Positions 32,903-44,719 of a DNA stretch of 64,000 nt are shown here, in pieces; position 1 is the stretch's first letter, and every line of letters begins with the position of its first letter. The stretch is from Ulva prolifera (taxonomy: Eukaryota; Chlorophyta; Ulvophyceae; Ulvales; Ulvaceae). The position numbers were made by a program, and so were the translations under genes. The stretch covers positions 4,723,658 through 4,787,657 of the forward strand of contig CM041196.1 of assembly GCA_023078555.1 (NCBI GenBank), read 5' to 3'. A model generated the notes under the pieces. The model was not told where the DNA came from, searched no databases, and worked only from the letters and a program-made list of their open reading frames with translations.

Positions 32903-35409
32903 ATGAGGATAATTACCAGGATCAGTCCGGCGAACGTGTCGCATTACCTCGCCGTCCTTGAGGGAAAAAAACAATACGAGCCCACATTTTTTGAATTCGT
33001 AAAGGTAGCAGCGCGGGGCAATTGGTTACCAGGGCAGAGTATACCGCGACTGGTCCAGTACCGACCACTCGGTTTTCCAGTCGACTTGATGGAATGCGGG
33101 TGGCTGTTAACAGCTTGCGATGTAGCCACAATAGATAGCATATTAGCCGGCGACGAAGCAGCGGGGCCCCGGATGATGGCAGCCTTCGAGGCAATGCGAC
33201 GAATGCTGACGACGGAGTACATGGAGGCGACGACTGAGTACAGCGCTGCGAGCATCCACCTCAAAATGTTATGGGTAGTGCTTCGTGAAGGCGCTTTTAA
33301 GCGGGCGGTTCAGACCGGAGCCCCATGCGGGCCACCGGAGATCCAGCTGTACCGGTCCATAGCCACGACCCAGGGGTTCGACGAGGACATGGGGGGGATG
33401 CTCCTGCGAATCCAGATGACAGTCGGAGGGGCCCCGATTATAGCATGGTGGGGAATGCTGCAGGATAGCGAGCCGCAGACCACCCCGATGTGGCCGAGAG
33501 AGCCAGTCATTGAGCACCCTCTCTCGGCCCCAGATGTGCCGGCCCAGCTGGCGAGCATGGGAGGGCAGCCATCGGACTCACGTGGAGGGGTGGTCGGCGC
33601 AGCCCAATCGCCGGCCCCCGTCAGGGCGCCGATCCAGCAGGCGGAATCCTCAGGGCAAAGTGTTGTCCACGAGTCCACCTTGCGAGTTCGCACAGGCGGT
33701 ATTCCCGGGTCACGTGAGACCCGGACACGTGATCCAGGCGCTGCTGGACGGAAAGAGGGAGCGGTGGGGGCGGAACGAGGGGGCAGCGCCGGCCCCACAG
33801 TGGCGGGGGGGGCTGCAATCGGGCATCCACTGATGCAGCCCGCCGTCCCCCGCCGGCGGGCCCACGGCGCAGCACAAGCTGCGGCTGCAGTGGTCCCCCC
33901 AGAGCCACCTCTGGGGCCGTCGCGCCAGGATGCCGGAGGTGCCACGCCTATGGAGGTGGACACCCCAGACGGTGGGGAGGCCGCTGCAGGCCCCTCGGCA
34001 GTCCAGCCAGGGACGCTGTCTCCAGCGTGCTTGCTGCCTCCGGGTAGCGATGTTCGGAGGCAGCCTCTAGTCCAAGCCCTGGAGAGGGCTCAGACGCGCC
34101 CGCTGGTGTGGCTGGCAGCCGAACCTTCGCACGACGACCCCACAGGGGTACGCCTCCGCGGCCAGGTGTTCGGACCGGACGACATTGAGGGTTGTTCAGG
34201 ATCCTCATTTATCAAGGGTGTAGGGGTGCAGCTCGGCAAATTTGAGGACGCGACGGTCTCCATCACCGTCTCTGTGTTGCACTTCAGGGATTTCTGGGTG
34301 GCGGAGTGGTTCAGCAGCACCTCAGTCCAGTATGGGGTAGTCAAGGCTGCAGTCTTGGCCGGAGGGGGGGTCATTGCCGTCCCGTCCGACCACCTGAAGG
34401 GCCTGGCCAGTCGGGACCCCAGCAACGACGCAGAGGCCCGCGCGATGCTCCAACACCTCATCGCGTGGCTGAAGAAGGCGAAAGCACTAGCAGCGAGGTG
34501 TATCCTCATCCCGGTCCCCACCGGGAAGCACTAGGGACTTGCAGTGGTGTACTCGCCAGGTGCGGCTCCAATGACCCTGACTGCATTATGTCCTTGGTGT
34601 TACCCCCACCATCCACAACGCAACGGGGGGCTGATACATCACATGCCGATTCGCAGGACTCTTGCTGTCAGCAAAGAGCCCTACAATGAGCTGGTATGAC
34701 TCCCTGCCGAGCGCCTCGGGAACCGCACCGACCGCTATCAATGAGGTGATGAGCGTGGCTCTGTGTCAGTGCCTTGACGGCGCCCCCGCCCTCCCCCCCT
34801 TGCCCAAGGTTCAGTCGGGTGGTCGGCCCAGGGTTCTGCCAAAGCGGGGCGCCAAACAGGGGAATGTGCCAGCATTGATGCCGAAGCAAACACTAAACCT
34901 ACGCATGGTGTGTCCTACTCGGCAGTCGCCGCCTGACACTGTAGGAGGGGTTGCATCCCGGTTTGACATACAACACCTGGGCAGACGTAGGCTCAGCTCC
35001 CATACACAAGGTGGGTGTACAGGTGAAAGACGTCCCACAGCAGCGGAACACGTACGACTGCGGCGTTTTCACGTGCCTGTATGCAGAGACTGTGTGTGAC
35101 GTAATCAAACAGGTGGACAACAAACGCAAGGACGAGACGCCACTTCAGCTCAGAGATGGCAGCAGCGTTGACCGGTTGGTCGTCGGTAGACTGAAGGCGC
35201 TGAAGGCAGAGGAGGTGGTCCTGTATCGGATCCTCATGGCACGATCCGTGATTCAAGAATGGGAGAAGAGAGGGCGTGCAGGCGACGACGCGGGTGACGT
35301 TGGGGTGGCGGAAGCTCGGAGAATCCTGACCGACGCCAGATGGGACATCAACCTGGATGATGCTATCTGCCCAGACCAGTCAGAAGAAGAAGTGAGGTAT
35401 AGACCCTGA
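32903..35409 (+). CDS. CACTA element: Ulp1/C48-type cysteine protease gene
   Basis: Start ATG at 32903 (MRIITRISPANVSHYL), matching the copy at 58124. It has a conserved N-terminal domain (FVKVAARGNWLPGQSIP, GFPVDLMECGWLLTACD), a long Pro/Ala/Gly-rich linker (33480-34080) and a C-terminal Ulp1-like peptidase. Catalytic parts: His in PVPTGKH (about 34530), Asp in SWYDSL (exon from 34672), Gln and Cys in VPQQRNTYDCGVF (about 35029-35067). It ends SEEEVRYRP with TGA; TGTAA follows at 35675. The residue after the catalytic His, Trp in the other copy (GHWALAVV), is TAG here at 34532-34534, while the frame continues GLAVVY; this copy is probably inactive. Ulp1-like domains cleave SUMO-type conjugates; a role in transposition is not known. 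Exons: 32903 to about 34560, 34672 to about 34870, about 35023-35409. Confidence 0.78.
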
Positions 35410-36017
35410 CAAACTTTGCATTTCACCAGGTAGGCAAGTGCGACCTCCTTCCATAGCTGAATCACTCAATGTTGCAGGCACCTATTCCAGACGACACTGT
35501 GGCCCGACATACTCCGCAGTGTTCAGAAGCCGGATGGAGTGTTCGGGGCTCAGTACAAAGCTCTGTTCAAGACGCCACTGCCGCCGCTCAATCGAAAGAC
35601 ATAGCAGGTATACAGGCGTTTTTATAAAAGCATGGCTGCGGTCAGGCGTAGGTTCTTGTCAGGGCGGCAGCGGTTGTAACATATCGTGTGGAAGCTCGAG
35701 TGCATAAGCTGTAGTGTGTAATGCTAAGCGGACACGGGGTACAGGGGACTTGATGAATCCGTAGCCAGATCCGACACTACACAATACCGTACTTGCCTAG
35801 AACCATGTGGCGTGGTGGCTCCAGCACTGCTGAATGGCACCACGTATCCCCCAACTGTCGTACACGCTGCACGACAGGCCACCCCAACCCCAGACCCCTG
35901 CCTCAACATGGAATCTACGAATCTTCGACAGCTTGATCTCCAGGTGCGGCCAGTAGGTCTAGCGTCTCCAGTAAGTCCCCCACGTCGTCCTGGGGAGTCT
36001 GCACAGGCGCCAAGTTG
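35410..36017. other. spacer between convergent protease and ORF-B genes
   Basis: No gene supported. TGTAA at 35675-35679 fits the end of the protease transcript. The 3' end of ORF-B lies at 36018. Confidence 0.4.
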
Positions 36018-36022
36018 TTACA
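36018..36022 (-). promoter_or_regulatory. TGTAA overlapping the stop of ORF-B
   Basis: The last codons are GTG TAA on the minus strand. Confidence 0.4.
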
Positions 36023-39000
36023 CTGCCCCTGATTGTCTCACTCCGTAATCCCATGCACATCGATGAGGACATACAAAGCACCGTGATTCAGGCCCCGGAG
36101 CCAGCATGCGACACACCTCCTGACTTAGTAGGATAACCTCGTCCATAGCGGCAGGATCAGGGATCAGGCCGTGCCCAGAGATGACCATCATGAGCATGAT
36201 CCTCTGGTCATCACCGGGCGACTGGAGCCGCTGGTTGCAACGCGTCATGATGCGCCAGGTGGCGGCGGCACAATGCAGGAGAGTCTCCCTGCTGCAGGTG
36301 GTGTTCCCGGACGGAGGCAGCTCGTCGTCTATGGTTATGACAATTTGCCGACTGTTATCCTGCGTGTTAACAGAAACCCCGACCGACGGAACCAGAGCGG
36401 TGGAGGGGTCGAAGCTAGGAAGCACCTGCCCGGATGCAGGGTTATATTGCGGGCCGAGAGCAGGGTCATGTGAGTTGAAGGGCAATCCACCGCTTGCAGG
36501 CCCCCCCCCCCGCCCCGTCTGCGACCCCGGTGGAGGGGTCTTGGGGGGGGCTGGCAATCCCAGAAACTCGGGCAAGAGTATCCAGGAGGGTTCCCCCATC
36601 AGGCCACCTAGCGGCGTTGCGTCCATACAGGCTCGAGGCGACCCCCCATTCCACACTCCCACCATCCCACCCCCCCTCGGAAGAGGACAGCGATGGCCCA
36701 CTCCCGTCACCCGTGGCGCCATGAGAGGGCTTGGCCTGATCAGCAGCGCCGGCAGCGGCACCCCCGGCCGCGGTGGCGGGGTCAGCCCCACCAGCACCCC
36801 CAGCACCAGCCGCTGACTGCCCCACCACCACACCTGTGGCGCCATGACGGGGCTTGCTTCCCTTACCGGGCGCGACATCGAGATCACCTCTGTCCCGCTT
36901 GTCGCCAGCCCCTACTCCCCATGGACTGTCGTCTGTACGCGTGCGACTACTGCCACCCACCTCGGCAGTAGACACCTGCGGTACACGCTGTGAACCGGGG
37001 GGGAGCTGCTGCAGGACGCAGTTAGGGATGTGGCTGAACTCGATTCTGGATAATCAGAGCATGCGTTACAGCCGACTGTCCTAAAAGCTACAAAACACCG
37101 ATCCGATACAGCTGTAGTATGATGGGAACTTCCCCAAACAGCGTGTAGGCACATCCGCACACCTGGAGCAGACTTCATTCTGTAGGCCCATGGCGATGGC
37201 TCTTGTAGCCAGAGCAGTGGCCCCGTTGTACCCCCAGTCGTCAATGTCCTGGAACGACGAGGGCACCAGGGTCAACCACTTGGCTTTCTTCTTCACCCCA
37301 CCCTGCTCTTGGGCAGCCGGGGTTGCAGAGACGGTGCAAAGGTACCGCCACGCCCTCAGCCCCCAATGCCAGAGTGTATCTGGCGGGCACAAGGGAATGA
37401 GGAGGCTGGTGAAGTCTTTCACGGGAGCCCCGACGCCCCAGGCGGTCAGCCCTGCATATCGAGCCGTGTACCCGGTCACTTACTCGGGGAGGCAATCCCA
37501 ACACACCATGATTTGGATACGTCATCCTCAGTACATGGGATTGGATGGGAAACCCCAGGTGCGCACAAGAGGTGTTCACGGCGGTGACGAATATGGCCGC
37601 ATAAAGAGGGTCCTCGAAGCAGCGGCTGTCCAAACGATGAGCTTCAAGCTGCCAGTTTGGCAGCCGAGCACTGAAATCCGGGTCTGAGTGCGCCGATCCG
37701 TACACCATAACCTGGTAGGATCGGATGCACAGCTGCAGCCCGGAGTCGCAGGTGGACCGGCCCTTGCGCACTGGCTTGTACGAAACAGCAGCGTTGAGGA
37801 TGGCTAGGTGAAACGCCCCGACAGATGCGAACCACGGACACAATATCACAGACACATCGGTCTCCTACAAGGCAGATCTGTTATGGAAGCGCCAGTCGAT
37901 TGGTGAACGTGTAAACTCATCATCAGCGTGGCTACAGCACGATACATGTCCATAGGGGCCGCACCGGCGCCGGTTTGATCAGAGGATGCGTCGCAGCGTA
38001 CTGCACTACGAAAGGCGCAAGATTTGCGACGGCTTCCACAAAATCCCCGAGGGTGTCCATGTCCTGGAGACAGAGGGAATGTAAGCCAAAAGCTACCCCG
38101 AGTCCACGACCGGTCTAACTGATCAATTGTTAGTCAGAACGATGGACAACACCAACAGGCTACCAGCGAGTATTACCGGACCTCGATAATCTGGGTGACC
38201 ATGCATGCCTGACACGAGTGGGGTTCCAAGGGGGGGGGGGGGGCACACATAAACTTCAATCAGAAGAGGGAAGTAGATGTGGATCTGGTACAGGAGATTA
38301 CTGGCGGCGGAGAGCTGTGTCACCGTGGTAGAGGGGGCGCCAGCATGCTGTGCAAGCACGGCGCGGCAGGAGGGTTGCAGGTACACCCTCTGCGCCAGCT
38401 GCTGGCTTGGGGTCAGATCGTCTTCACCGCAAAAAGTGTGGGCCAGTGTCTTCTCGGTCAAGAACAGGGTGCACAGCGGATTCATGCCGACAGGCACATT
38501 ACAGGTGGGCTCAGCCACCTTGGTTTTGCCTATGGGCTGTTGACTGTCCGTCTCCGCCCCGGTTTTCTGCCGCTTGTTGGACGGCACCCTCATGGGCTGG
38601 GAGTCAGGGTGGATGCGACTGAAAAAAAAGCACCAGGCCCATAGAATGGACCGGGGGCCGGTCACCGCATACTCCACAAAACCTGCATTCGTAACCCTAC
38701 GGCTGCACAAGTCGGGCGACAATGCATGACTTGGCATAAACCCAATACTGAAACGCACCGGTGTCTGCCTTCGGGGCAGGGTCCGCCTCCTTCCGCTTCT
38801 TGGTTTTCGGCAAGGACGGGACCCCAAGCACCGCCCTATCGCTCTGCTGCACTGTCTCGGAGCCGGCAGGCCCGGCGCGACCCGAATCCGAAGCCTGTGC
38901 GGGCGCCGGTGGGGCACGCGGGCGCACATGTCCACTGACCAGTTCCTGCATGCTCGGAATAACCTCATGAGGTCGAAGGCCCCGACAATGGGCCGGCGTG

Positions 39001-39514
39001 GCGGCCGGGCATGGGCGCTAGGAGTGCCCTCCAAGGGGTCCTGTAGCAGAGCCGACGGGATCAAAATCACTTGAGATGGGCACACCTTCCTCCTACCATA
39101 CAGCTTGACCCAGGCCAAAGGGGCGTCACATCCAGGCGGGGGTGCGGATAGTCCCTCCCATGCGGGCACCAACATCCTCTCCTGCTCGCGCAGCCACCCC
39201 CCGAGTTGCAGGCAGGCGATGACTATTGCATACTTCACGTATGCAACGCTCTGATCTACGGTTGTTTCGACCCGGTCTACGACCTGTAGCCCGACGTCAA
39301 ACCAAGCATCGCAAGCAGCGTGGGAGTCGGGCGTCCCTTTGGGCCCGACCCGCCCCACATTGGTGAAATGACCTGACCTAGATATTAATGTCCCAATAGC
39401 GGGCAATAGCGCCGCCCGCAGACGGCTATGCGGGATGGTTACTGTGACGCTGGTGTCAGGCTGGACATCCCCTTCACAGCAGGCAACAGCACCCTCGCCG
39501 CCTACGGCCGACAT
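36018..39514 (-). CDS. CACTA element: ORF-B, large conserved protein of unknown function
   Basis: No known domain recognised. ATG at 39514 (MSAVGGEGAVACC). Conserved blocks shared with the copy at 49763: PAIGTLISRSGHFT (about 39420); WLREQERMLVPAWEG (about 39180); GMNPLCTLFL (about 38490); DTLGDFVEAVANLAPFV (about 38055-38005); FEDPLYAAIFVTAVNTSCA (about 37620-37560); PLCPPDTLWHWGLRAWRYL (about 37390-37340); DIDDWGYNGA (about 37240); a Gly/Ala-rich stretch (36500-36950); and a helical C-terminus (IVITIDDELPP to EVCRML). It ends SGAV with GTGTAA, so the stop at 36018-36020 overlaps TGTAA. At least seven exons. A frame change near a C-run at about 36500 may be real or a homopolymer error. The gene shares the transposase's strand and is convergent with the protease. 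Confidence 0.6.
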
Positions 39515-39679
39515 CTTCTGTAACACTAATTTAACGGCTCGCGGGTATTGAACGGGACGCAGTACGCGCTTGGGTACTGCCGGCGTCAGTAGCCGAGGGA
39601 CAATACCGCGTACGTACACACAGGTCAGAGTGGATATCGATGCAGTGAAGACACGCGGGGCCGACGATGCCCGGGGCCG

Positions 39680-39981
39680 GCGATGGCGCTGACTGGGTAC
39701 ATGCATTGCTCGCATGCGGAATGGTTGGTGGGCCAGCAACCATTCCACGATGGCGCTGACTGGGCACATGCATTGCTCGCATGCGGATTGGTTGGTGGGC
39801 CAGCAACCATTCCGCGATGGCGCTGACTGGGCACATGCATTGCTCGCATGCGGATTGGTTGGTGGGCCAGCAACCATTCCGCGATGGCGCTGACTGGGCA
39901 CATGCATTGCTCGCATGCGGATTGGTTGGTGGGCCAGCAACCATTCCGCGATGGCGCTGACTGGGCACATGCATTCCGCAT
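39680..39981 (-). repeat. palindrome array 2: four 67-bp units upstream of ORF-B
   Basis: Palindromes start at 39718, 39785, 39852 and 39919. Unit sequence is that of the array at 32352 in reverse complement (ATGCATTGCTCGCATGCGG, then the palindrome, then CGATGGCGCTGACTGGG). It lies between the transposase stop (40017) and the ORF-B start (39514), so both arrays point the same way relative to the gene they precede. The minus-strand frame that runs through it is an artefact of the repeat. Confidence 0.9.
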
Positions 39982-40016
39982 GGTGGTCCCATCCCGCCAT
40001 CTGGGGGATGACCTGT

Positions 40017-40021
40017 TTACA
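40017..40021 (-). promoter_or_regulatory. TGTAA overlapping the stop of transposase gene 2
   Basis: The last codons are GTG TAA on the minus strand. The palindrome array begins about 36 bases downstream. Confidence 0.4.
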
Positions 40022-43000
40022 CAGTACGCCCGGAGGCCTTATTCGCTGTCTGCCAGTACTGAACACCTCCTGCCGTCCGTTTCACCGGAACCAGCTGCCC
40101 GGCCATAGCATCAATGTTCACTACATACCGGCCAGTATAAGCCGAGGAACGGTGATGCACCCCATCCACCCTGTAAAACTCGGGAGCGCGGTTCAGCTCC
40201 TCATCCGCCTCCCTGCATCCGGGTGTATAGGGTGTACTACAGTCGTACACGTCTGTCACACCGAGGTACAGGTCTCTGGCCTCGACAATGCAGGTTCTAC
40301 AGATACCAGACCCATCTGCCGTGCTGAGCCTGGCACGGACAATGTACTGCAAGTCGCCCACATAGTACCGATCCTGGCCCACATTCGTACCCTCCTCTAC
40401 TACATGGTACTTCAGCAGGCACCATCGATTGTCTTTCTTACCCTGACCAGTGTGATGCGCACAGGTCAGGACATCCCCTACCAAAGCCCGCCCTCGCAGG
40501 AATTTTCGCAGGTGCACCTCACAGAGCTGCCGCTCAGCAACAACCTCCCCAGCGACCGGCAGCCCAAGCGCCCGCATGATGGCCTCTCTCCTGCCGTAGC
40601 CCGCACCCAAGACCCGCTGGGTCGGCCACCCTGCCTCCTGCAGGGCGTCCTGGTGGTAGAGCAGGTAAGGCAGCCCGGACAACTCACCAACCCCCGTGTA
40701 CCCCAGCGGCATCACTTCTTTCTTCTCTTCGGCGTCGAGGTCCTTACCCGCCCCAAACACCCTGTCGTCATCACCGTCATCAGATTCAGTGTCGCCCACA
40801 GCGGCCCGGACCTTGCGCCGTTTTGACCGACGGCGTTTCTCTGAGGCCACGGCCTCTTGCAACGTGCGCATGGCCGCCTCAACCGTCTCGCTGCTGTGAA
40901 GCAGTCTCATGCATGTGCGCCGCAGCAGCTCATCGTTGACATACACTTTCTCTGGTGATTTGGTGGAACGATATTTGATCAGCCGTTTGAGTAGCTGCAC
41001 CATGCGTTCGATCCAGAACTCTAGACAGAAGAAGGAAGGCCCACAGCATCTCACCTGGTCCGGTAGGTGCCAGGCTGCAATATGAAGCTTGAAGGTGCAG
41101 ATCACCTCCCCCCCAAAGAGATCTTCTGCCATCGCGCCGTACTTCATCAACGCGTCTTGAGCTGCTTTGATCCGGGGTGCGGTATGCTGGAGCTCCTCGT
41201 ACCGCAGGAAGTACAGGGTGCCTGCCCGGAGGTGCGTCCACATCTCCTCGAACACCAGCCGAACATCCTCCTGGTCGGGCTCCCATCGGAGGTCGTGCAG
41301 CAAGTACAAGGAGAACGTCTCAGTGAACGCAAGCCAGTCCTCCATGAGCCACCGAGACCGGTGCCTGCAGCAGTGCAAACTTGAAGCGAGCCACCTGCTG
41401 GCCTCCACAAGCTGTAAGGTTCACGACACGTGTGCATGGGACAGCTGCCAGCAGTAACCTGTGACCGCTGCCGTATTGTGGGGGGCAGCGGAAACGCACT
41501 TGGTGATGTCGGTGTACACTTTCTTGAACAGATAAGTGTGCATGATGTGGGACGCGCGGGCAGCGATCTGGGCCACCACCTCTTTAGGCAGCTGATACAA
41601 CCGCCTGGGGCCTGCTGGGCGGGCTTTCTTACGCCTCTTCGAACTCGGCAGCCACTGATTCCAGAAGTCCATGAGGAGGCCAAGGAGGAACACATGCGCG
41701 ACACCGTACCGGAAGAAGTGGCATGGACTGCAGAAACAACATCCGTCACAGTGAATTCATGGGTCCAGATGACGGTACGGCAGCTGACCTGTGGCAGGGG
41801 TGCGCTGCGCACTTGAAGTATGAAAGGGTGCTGAACAGGGAAGACCCTTTCACCCCCAGGCGGATGTGCTCCTTCTTCGCAAGTTTCTGCCGTTCCAGCA
41901 GGGTGTCTTTGGCGGTGTAGCGGTCCAACGTGGGGCTGGTGGTCTGCATGCAAGCCACCTGGTGGGCGTATTGGCAGAACATCGACCATGCATGCTAGCA
42001 CATGGGCCGCATGACAGAGGAAAGATTCAAATACAAGGGTAGCCGCACCTGATCAGTCAACTGGTCTGCTGTGTGGCCGCGAGCGCACATCTCTGAAGCA
42101 GAGTACTTCAGCCGGCAGTCCTTTGCCAGGGTCGCCGGGTCGATGGTGGTAACCTCGGACCACTTCGTGCGAGGGGGGGGGGGGCCCGGGGTCTGGTTCC
42201 AGGCTGCCGGGCACCATCCTTGGCACCGCCCCCGCGGCAATGTCCGTCTCTTGCGCCACTGTGAGGGGCTTTCCTTGATCGGGCCCCGCAGCGTGAACCG
42301 GCTGAGGCTGGATGACCGGGCCGTGGAACCCAAGCCAGCTGCACGGCGGATGTCTGATAAGGACAGTAGTAAGCCCCCCAGCCAGGTTGGAGGGGGTGGC
42401 GGAGGCGGGCTTGGCAGGGATGCCAGGGGTAAACAGGGGTGGTCAGAGGCAGCATGGCGACGGCACGGCAACTGGAGCCAACATACCGAACTGTGTTGGC
42501 AGCGAAAACCCAGACGCCGTTCTGGGCGCAACGGAAGCACGCCCTCTTGCCGCCGTGCCCGATGCTGTTGGTCAACTTCTGCATCCACGGAATGTCGCCC
42601 TCCACACAGCAGAGCACAGGCCAGATGCGCAGAACTGTTCCGTCAGGCATCTCGACTTTGAACGCCTCGATCCCGTCCTCCCCCTTCCTGGCTGCATCAT
42701 AGGGGGTTTATAGTGAACACAGCCACATCAAGCACTGGCCGGACATGAGTGTGCGTTGGGTACACACTCGCCAGACTGACACGTACCTGGGTCATGCTTC
42801 TTGAAGAACTCGAGCACCTGTGCAAGGATGCTGTCCATGTTCGTGGGTTCAGTTGGGCCCTCGACTACCCCAAGGGGGATCCAGGCATCATTGCAATGAG
42901 ACAGATGAGGGGGGAGGTCCAGCAGGCGGATGCCCCAGATTGTGGTCCCGTGTTGCTTGTTCACGTACAGTTGGGCGCCGTCACCCCCTGCAAGCGGGCT

Positions 43001-44388
43001 CAGTGTCGGGGAAAGGCTACTGCAGACCCCACTGGACCCAGACGATATCGATGGCCTGGCAACTGAGTGACGCAGGATAGGTCGAAATCAAGCCGAGCGC
43101 ACCCAAGCTGAAAAGCAGTGCAATTTCGTCCGGGTCAGCCTTGTCGAAAATCCCGCCGCATGCGGCGTTCAAGGCACGTCCGGCAGGGGACTGCCAGAAA
43201 CCGGCGGGATCCAGTAGGGCGTGCACTCGATGAGCACGAACCGCGGCTAGGACGCCGGGTTGCAGAATCAGGTCTTTCAGCGATTCGGCCTCCCCAAAGT
43301 AAAAGACACTCCGGCAAGGTGCACCCTTGCCTGCCAGGTCCGCCTCGAAACGCTTCTGGGTGCACCCTGGGGTGTTGCAGACGTCGTCCAGGTGGTGGGT
43401 ATGATCACACGGCTTTATACCTGGGAAGAGAGTCCAGCACTGTGGGCACACGTGCCGGGTCACCGAAGAGACATCTGGTACTGCCAGGACAGCCTTGACC
43501 AGGTGGAAGGAGGGGGGGAACATATTCCCATCTGGTAAGAGTAGATAATGCACAAAACGACACCACATGTCCACCACAACATCACTCATCCGGAACATGC
43601 TTTTCAGGCTGGCGATCTACATTGATACAGTCAACATTGTGAGACGGCAGGTGTCGGAGACATGATCCATCCGTCTCTGACGCCACCATGCGGCAGTCCC
43701 CTTCACGGCTGCAGCCTCGGCTGGGACCTGTGGACCCTCGCGGTCGTCGAGCGAGTCGCTCTGCACATATTCACCAGCCATTTACACCGACAGGGAGCAG
43801 GGGGTGGGTGCCCAGCACAAGACCAAATCGGACAATCAGGCTGCGTCGGGAGACACCGAAAGGACAAACCTCAGTAGAGTCTGTGTCCCAGTCATCTCCT
43901 GACAGGCTGGAGAAGACACTGCTGGCGTCGTCGTATAGGCTGTCCGCATCGTCGTCTCCGTAGTCTTCTTCGGATACGTCGGAGCCCTCAGGGACCTGGC
44001 CACAGGACACCAATCACGATCACCAGATAGTCAGCACTCGGAGAGCAGACGAGGTGATCAGGGACAGGCACACCTCGAAGAGGACCTCGTCGACTCGACC
44101 GAGGTCGACAACGCCGGGAGGCTGGTTGCCCGCCACTGGCTGGTTGCCTGTGTCATCTCCAGTGCCCTCGTCACGAGTCTGAGCGCGCCCCGCGGCTTGT
44201 CCCCCGGGGCAGGCGCGGGGGTGATTCTGGGCAGTTAGAAGCCTGTCAAACGGTTTACTACATTTAGTGCACTTGTATAGCAACTTTCGGTCCCCATCAC
44301 GAAGTGGAGGATCAAGGCGCAGCACGCCAACGAGTGCAAGGTCGTCGTCGACAGCACGCTTGGCGGTGCGAGGCCTACGCGGAGCCAT
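40017..44388 (-). CDS. CACTA element: TNP2-type transposase, about nine exons
   Basis: DDE transposase. ATG at 44388 (MAPRRPRTAKRAV). Order: C2H2 finger YKCTKCSKPFDR then QNHPRAC (44285-44220); acidic Ser/Asp exon (about 43990-43870); VVDMWCRFVHYLLLPDGN and zinc element CPQCWTLFPG (43580-43430); first Asp block GDGAQLYVN (D at 42980-42982) followed by GIRLLDLPPHL; second block CCVEGDIPW then CFRCAQNG (about 42610-42540); DFWNQWLP exon (about 41670); long last exon from about 41400 with the DUF4218-like TFKLHIAAWHLPDQV and LEFWIERMVQLLKRLIKY; C-terminus ANKASGRTV with GTGTAA (stop within TGTAA). Aligns block for block with the copy at 58452-63245. Apparent frame changes around the G-run at 42173 may be assembly errors. 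Starts 331 bases from the divergent ORF-C. Confidence 0.85.
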
Positions 44389-44719
44389 TATCTGCACAGT
44401 AAACGTCGATGAACTCTGCCTGCATGAATGGAAAGACGTTGCCGCAAGCGAGCGGCGTGGTATGAACGAGGCTCAGGCGTAGTGCAAGCGTCCTCGGGGA
44501 CGAGTTGAGTGGCGTGGGATAATCATGCGGTGGGGATGTAACGAGGGAGTGTCCCTGTGGCCAATGGCCGGGCACCAACACGGCACTGTGTTTTCAAAAG
44601 GTTGGATATCAGCATCGACGGATAGGCTTTGCCAAGTACCAAAGAAGTTGGAGTTACTGTTAACGTATTGGCTGCTAAGTGTCTGTTTGGTTCCGGTCCT
44701 CTCTGGTGTATACGTCGCG
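44389..44719. promoter_or_regulatory. bidirectional promoter between transposase and ORF-C
   Basis: 331 bases separate two divergent start codons. The arrangement is repeated in the second element at 63246-63552 (307 bases), so it is an ancestral feature of the family. I see no clear TATA box common to both. Confidence 0.6.

Noticed and set aside
36181-36816. Plus-strand open frame of 211 codons
   Set aside because: Shadow of the GC-rich minus-strand ORF-B exon, which is conserved with the second element.
39531-40066. Minus-strand coding sequence across palindrome array 2
   Set aside because: Repetitive translation (ASNACAQSAPSRNGCWPTN type) is an artefact of the array; ORF-B conservation starts at 39514.
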